From assembly GCF_000281975.1 (NCBI RefSeq), contig NZ_AKKE01000035.1, positions 1 through 51,021 on the forward strand: DNA of 51,021 bases, written 5' to 3'. Below are positions 47,244 through 51,021 of this stretch, piece after piece. The position numbers and the translations under genes are program-made. Below the pieces are notes generated by a model. The model was not told the origin of the DNA and did no database searches. It saw only the letters and a program-made list of their open reading frames with translations. This DNA comes from Novosphingobium sp. AP12. Lineage in GTDB: Bacteria > Pseudomonadota > Alphaproteobacteria > Sphingomonadales > Sphingomonadaceae. Position 1 is the stretch's first letter; every line of letters starts with the position of its first letter.

Positions 47244-48527
47244 TCAGCGCTGGCCGATGGGCAGGTAGTCGCGCTGCGTCGGGCCCGTGTAGAGCTGGCG
47301 CGGGCGACCGATCTTCTGGCCGGGATCGGAGATCATCTCGTTCCACTGCGCGACCCAGCCCACGGTACGGGCGAGGGCGAAGAGCACGGTGAACATGGTG
47401 GTCGGGAAGCCGATCGCGGACAGGATGATGCCGGAGTAGAAGTCGACGTTCGGGAACAGCTTCTTCTCGATGAAGTACGGATCGTTCAGCGCGAGTTCTT
47501 CGAGGCGCAGGGCGGTCTCGAAGAGCGGATCGGTGACCTTGAGCGCGTCGAACACTTCCCGCAGGGTCGACTGCATGACCGTCGCGCGCGGGTCGTAGTT
47601 CTTGTAGACGCGGTGACCGAAGCCCATCAGGCGGAACGGGTCGTTCTTGTCCTTGGCGCGCTCGATGTAGTGCGGAATGCGGTCGGGCGTGCCGATTTCC
47701 TTGAGCATGTTGAGCGCCGCCTCGTTGGCGCCGCCATGCGCGGGGCCCCAGAGGCAAGCGATGCCGGCCGCGATGCATGCGAACGGGTTCGCGCCCGACG
47801 ACCCTGCAAGGCGCACGGTCGAGGTCGAGGCGTTCTGCTCGTGGTCGGCGTGGAGGATGAAGATCCGGTCCATCGCCTTCTCGATCGCCGGGTGCACCAC
47901 GTACTCTTCTGCGGGCACACCAAAGGTCATGCGCAGGAAGTTGCCGGTGTAGCTGAGCGAGTTGTCGGGATAGAGGAACGGCTGGCCGACCGAATACTTG
48001 TAGGCCATCGCCGCGATCGTCGGCATCTTCGCGATCAGACGGTGCGAGCTGATCTTGCGATGTTCGGGATCCGCGATGTCGGTCGAATCGTGATAGAACG
48101 CGGAAAGCGCGCCGACCACGCCGCACATGATCGCCATCGGGTGCGCGTCACGGCGGAAGCCGCGATAGAAGGTCGCAAGCTGCTCGTGGAGCATCGTGTG
48201 GCGGCTGATGGTGTAGCTGAACTTGTCGAGCTCATCCTTGCTCGGCAGTTCACCATTCAGAAGCAGGTAGCTGACTTCCATGAACGAGGAATTCTCGGCC
48301 AGCTGGCCAATCGGGTAGCCGCGGTGCAGCAGAACGCCTTCGTCGCCGTCGATGTAGGTCAGCGCCGACTCGCAGCTCGCGGTCGAGGTGAAGCCGGGGT
48401 CGAACGTGAACTTGCCGGTCTGGGCATAGAGCTTGCGGATGTCGACGACATCCGGACCGACGCTGCCCTTAAGGATCGGGTATTCGAAGTCCGCGCCACC
48501 AGCGCTCAGTTTAGCCTGATCACCCAC
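47244..48527 (-). CDS. gltA: Citrate synthase
   Basis: A 427-residue type II citrate synthase that joins oxaloacetate and acetyl-CoA at the entry of the citric acid cycle. [20 protein letters not shown] contains a catalytic histidine, [17 protein letters not shown] the second, and [13 protein letters not shown] the substrate arginine region; the catalytic aspartate lies in NPYF/VDFYSG-type sequence near residue 380. The start is GTG at 48527, preceded by a strong AAGGAGAT. It follows gltX after 22 bp on the same strand, so both are probably one transcript. Confidence 0.97.
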   Translation of the reverse strand: MGDQAKLSAGGADFEYPILKGSVGPDVVDIRKLYAQTGKFTFDPGFTSTASCESALTYIDGDEGVLLHRGYPIGQLAENSSFMEVSYLLLNGELPSKDELDKFSYTISRHTMLHEQLATFYRGFRRDAHPMAIMCGVVGALSAFYHDSTDIADPEHRKISSHRLIAKMPTIAAMAYKYSVGQPFLYPDNSLSYTGNFLRMTFGVPAEEYVVHPAIEKAMDRIFILHADHEQNASTSTVRLAGSSGANPFACIAAGIACLWGPAHGGANEAALNMLKEIGTPDRIPHYIERAKDKNDPFRLMGFGHRVYKNYDPRATVMQSTLREVFDALKVTDPLFETALRLEELALNDPYFIEKKLFPNVDFYSGIILSAIGFPTTMFTVLFALARTVGWVAQWNEMISDPGQKIGRPRQLYTGPTQRDYLPIGQR

Positions 48528-48549
48528 CAGTTATATCTCCTTATGACGG

Positions 48550-49989
48550 TTACCCGACAGGAACGTCCGCCTGCGCACCGATACGTGCGAGGCTCTCTTC
48601 CCGTCCGAGCAAAACCAGTACGTCGAAAATCCCCGGCGAGGTCGTCTGACCTGTCAGGGCCGCCCGCAACGGTTGTGCGAGCTTGCCGAGCCCCAGTCCC
48701 AGTGTCTCGGCCATTGCCTTCAGGTTTCCTTCCAGTCCCTCCAATGTCCAGTCACCAAGACCGGACAGGCGCTCGTGAATCGCGGCAAGGCGGCCACGCG
48801 CCTCGTCGTTCAGGAGGCCAAGCGCCTTCTCGCTCATGGCGAGCGGGCGCTGGGCGAACAGGAAGGCAGAGCCTTCTGCAAGTTCGTTGAGGTCCTTTGC
48901 GCGGACCTTGAGCACGGGCATGGCGCGCGTCAGAAGGCCGAGATCCGCGTCGGCGGCCCCGTTCAGGCGCGGCGCGACCAACGCGGCGAGCCGAGCGTCG
49001 TCGGCCTCGCGCAGGTAATGCCCGTTGAGATTGTGAAGCTTGGCGAGGTCGAAGCGCGAGGGCGACTTGCCCACGTCGACCATGTCGAACCAATCGATCG
49101 CCTGCTCGCGCGAGATGATCTCCTCGTCGCCGTGGCCCCAGCCGAGGCGCAGCAGGTAGTTGAAGACCGCCTCGGGCAGGATGCCGAGTTCGTCGCGGTA
49201 GGCATCGACGCCCAGCGCGCCGTGACGCTTGGACAGCTTCGCGCCGTCGGAACCGTGGATCAGCGGAACGTGGCCGTAGACCGGCACCTCCCAGCCCATC
49301 GCCTGGATGACGATTAACTGGCGGAAGGCGTTGTTGAGATGGTCGTCGCCGCGCAGGACGTGGGTCACGCCCATGTCGTTGTCGTCGACGACGACGGCAA
49401 GCATGTAAGTGGGTGTGCCGTCGCTGCGCAGGATGACGAAATCGTCGATCTCGACGTTCTGGACGGTGACCGCGCCCTGGACAAGGTCGTCGATCGTCGT
49501 CTCACCCTCACGCGGGGCCTTCATGCGCACGACGTAGGACCTGTCGGCGGGCCAGGTCGAGGGATCGGCGTCACGCCATTCGCTGTCGATACGGAACGGA
49601 CGGCGTTCTTCCTGCGCCTTCTGGCGGCGCTCGGCGAGTTCTTCGCTGGTCAGGTAGCAGCGGTAGGCATGGCCGCTTTCCAGCATCCGCGCCGCCACTT
49701 CCGCATGGCGGTCGGAGCGCGCGAACTGGAAGACGGGTTCCTCGTCGCCCTCAAGCCCCAGCCAGGTGAGACCGTCAAAGATCGCGTCGATTGCCGGCTC
49801 GGTCGAGCGGGCGCGGTCGGTATCCTCGATGCGGAGGAGATATTTGCCGCCGTGGTGGCGCGCGAACAGCCAGTTGAAAAGCGCGGTACGGGCGCCGCCG
49901 ATGTGCAGGTAACCGGTAGGCGAGGGGGCAAACCGCGTGACGACGGCTTTGGTGCCCGTCGCTCCGCCCGTTGCACTGCCGCTTGCCAT
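48550..49989 (-). CDS. gltX: Glutamate--tRNA ligase
   Basis: A 479-residue class I aminoacyl-tRNA synthetase. The HIGH-type signature is [20 protein letters not shown] and the KMSKS-type is [21 protein letters not shown] and LRGDDHLNN are also diagnostic. The ATG at 49989 is chosen because AAGG lies eight bases upstream; a GTG at 49998 would overlap that signal. It is divergent from comEC with 21 bp between starts, so the promoters overlap coding sequence. Confidence 0.97.
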   Translation of the reverse strand: MASGSATGGATGTKAVVTRFAPSPTGYLHIGGARTALFNWLFARHHGGKYLLRIEDTDRARSTEPAIDAIFDGLTWLGLEGDEEPVFQFARSDRHAEVAARMLESGHAYRCYLTSEELAERRQKAQEERRPFRIDSEWRDADPSTWPADRSYVVRMKAPREGETTIDDLVQGAVTVQNVEIDDFVILRSDGTPTYMLAVVVDDNDMGVTHVLRGDDHLNNAFRQLIVIQAMGWEVPVYGHVPLIHGSDGAKLSKRHGALGVDAYRDELGILPEAVFNYLLRLGWGHGDEEIISREQAIDWFDMVDVGKSPSRFDLAKLHNLNGHYLREADDARLAALVAPRLNGAADADLGLLTRAMPVLKVRAKDLNELAEGSAFLFAQRPLAMSEKALGLLNDEARGRLAAIHERLSGLGDWTLEGLEGNLKAMAETLGLGLGKLAQPLRAALTGQTTSPGIFDVLVLLGREESLARIGAQADVPVG

Positions 49990-50010
49990 CGATACCACCT
50001 TGCTGTCCTA

Positions 50011-51021
50011 ATGCGCGCCATGGGGAACCAGGCCGCAACCGTCGAAAATTCGTCTCCGAAAGGCGCCGGAGCCGCTGCATTGCAGCATCGGCCATGGAAC
50101 AGCGGGAGCGACTTGTCGAGGGTTTTGGGTGCTCTCGAGCGATTTCTTTCGAGTGCGCGATTTGATCGCGGACCATGGCTGACCGTGGCCTTCGCCGGAG
50201 GTATCGTAAGCTGGTTCTCGCTGCCCTCGCTGGTGTGGTGGAGCGCATTTTGCGTGGTCTGTGGAGTTCTCGGCGCCGCAGCCGCCGCGCCATGGTCGGG
50301 CCGCGAGCACTATCCGCAGCTGCTTAGGGCCTTGCTGGTCCTGCCATTGCTCGCCATGGCAGGATGCCTGGCGATCTGGGCGCGGTCCACTGTGATCGGG
50401 GAGCCGCCGCTGGACCATCCCATCGCCGGAACTTTCGCCGCGAGGGTGCTCGAGATCGAGCCTCAGCCCGCCCTCGACCGCGATCGCCTCATCCTTGCCA
50501 TGCGAGAACCAGGGACAGGCCGGGCCATCAAGGTGCGGGTGAACGTCCCCGGCAAGAACCTGGCGGCCCACGTCGGTATTGGCGATGTCGTGCGCTTCAA
50601 GGGCCGGCTCATGCCGCCGGCACCGCCCATGTTGCCGGGCGCCTACAACTTTGCACGGACGGCGTGGTTCGCAGGCATCGCCGGTAGCGGCTCCGTAATC
50701 GGAGAGGTCGAGGTCGTCGAACCCGGCGCGGTTCCCGCAGGGTGGTTGTCGGGCCTGCGCCGCTCGCTCGCGGACCACATCCGCGCCAGGATCGGCGATG
50801 AACGCGCCGGCATAGCCACTGCATTTGTGACGGGCGACCGAGGCGGCATTTCCAAGGCGGATGACGAGGCGATGCGCGATTCCGGACTGGCGCACCTCCT
50901 CTCAGTGAGCGGGTTGCATGTCGGCGCCGTGGTAGGTGCGGTGTATGTGCTGTTCGTGAGGGTGCTGGCCCTGTCTCCCTGGCTCGCATTGCGCGTGAGA
51001 CTTCCCGTTGCGGCGGCCGCC
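50011..51021 (+). CDS. comEC: ComEC/Rec2 family DNA uptake protein (N-terminal part)
   Basis: An open frame of 337 residues runs to the right window edge without a stop. Two to three membrane helices lie at about residues 55-125, then an OB-fold-like periplasmic domain (FAARVLEIEPQPALDRDRLI, VGIGDVVRFKGRLMPPAPPM), then SGLAHLLSVSGLHVGAVVGA, the signature that opens the competence membrane domain. ComEC forms the inner-membrane channel for transforming DNA. The full protein is usually about 700 residues, so roughly half is outside the window. Two ATGs (50011, 50020) are possible starts. In related genomes lexA often follows. Confidence 0.9.
   Translation, partial: MRAMGNQAATVENSSPKGAGAAALQHRPWNSGSDLSRVLGALERFLSSARFDRGPWLTVAFAGGIVSWFSLPSLVWWSAFCVVCGVLGAAAAAPWSGREHYPQLLRALLVLPLLAMAGCLAIWARSTVIGEPPLDHPIAGTFAARVLEIEPQPALDRDRLILAMREPGTGRAIKVRVNVPGKNLAAHVGIGDVVRFKGRLMPPAPPMLPGAYNFARTAWFAGIAGSGSVIGEVEVVEPGAVPAGWLSGLRRSLADHIRARIGDERAGIATAFVTGDRGGISKADDEAMRDSGLAHLLSVSGLHVGAVVGAVYVLFVRVLALSPWLALRVRLPVAAAA

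Noticed and set aside
47118..48890. 590-codon open frame on the plus strand
   Set aside because: Antisense to gltA and part of gltX, and it reads through the gltA terminator hairpin.

Overview
The window is a 51 kb stretch of high-GC alphaproteobacterial chromosome, most probably from a sphingomonad (Novosphingobium or a close relative). The evidence is a CcrM GANTC methyltransferase, a glycine cleavage operon with gcvP split into two genes behind a tandem glycine riboswitch, a small aa3-oxidase subunit IV gene, a 14-gene nuo operon followed by birA-coaX-rnj-DUF1467, and the order gltA-gltX/comEC. I see no rRNA, tRNA, CRISPR array, insertion sequence, integrase or prophage. Coding density is high and most genes are housekeeping.

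Layout. 1-2973: a truncated DUF1285 gene, a GNAT acetyltransferase, a PQQ-type sugar dehydrogenase lipoprotein, and divergent rnhB. 2975-6377: a 51-residue protein, an unusual regulatory region, ccrM, folP and a small exported protein. 6453-10997: an NTF2-like protein and an NtrC-type response regulator on the minus strand, then an aa3 oxidase subunit IV, a small membrane protein, dgt and an NAD(P)-binding protein on the plus strand. 11036-16461: the glycine riboswitch with gcvT-gcvH-gcvPA-gcvPB and a DUF1453 membrane protein. 16468-20162: two tandem entericidin-like lipoproteins, an EamA transporter, a small membrane protein, a YceI protein and a thiolase. 20618-39187: nuoA-D, two small extra genes, nuoE-N, then birA, coaX, ribonuclease J and a DUF1467 protein, nearly all overlapping or tightly spaced. 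39256-46887: a TonB-like protein and an 879-residue coiled-coil membrane protein on the minus strand, facing a four-gene plus-strand cluster. 46891-51021: a small membrane protein, gltA and gltX on the minus strand, and the start of comEC.

Two places stand out. The first is the 154 bp in front of ccrM. It holds ten GANTC sites, the methylation target of the CcrM family, arranged so that a 30-10-10-19 bp spacing pattern occurs twice, about 70 bp apart, while the DNA between the sites has diverged. This looks like a phased methylation-sensing control element for the methyltransferase itself.

The second is the cluster at 40234-46887. It encodes a polar-scaffold-like protein (TipN-like architecture), an Hpt-like protein whose phospho-accepting histidine is a methionine, a nucleotidyltransferase-like membrane protein, an unknown soluble protein, and a histidine-kinase-like protein that keeps its ATP-binding boxes but has proline where the phosphorylated histidine should be. 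CtrA-like boxes (one mismatch each to TTAA-N7-TTAA) precede two transcription units of this cluster. Together they suggest a cell-cycle-linked signalling module built from degenerate phosphorelay parts. That function is inference. The missing histidines and the boxes are read directly from the sequence.
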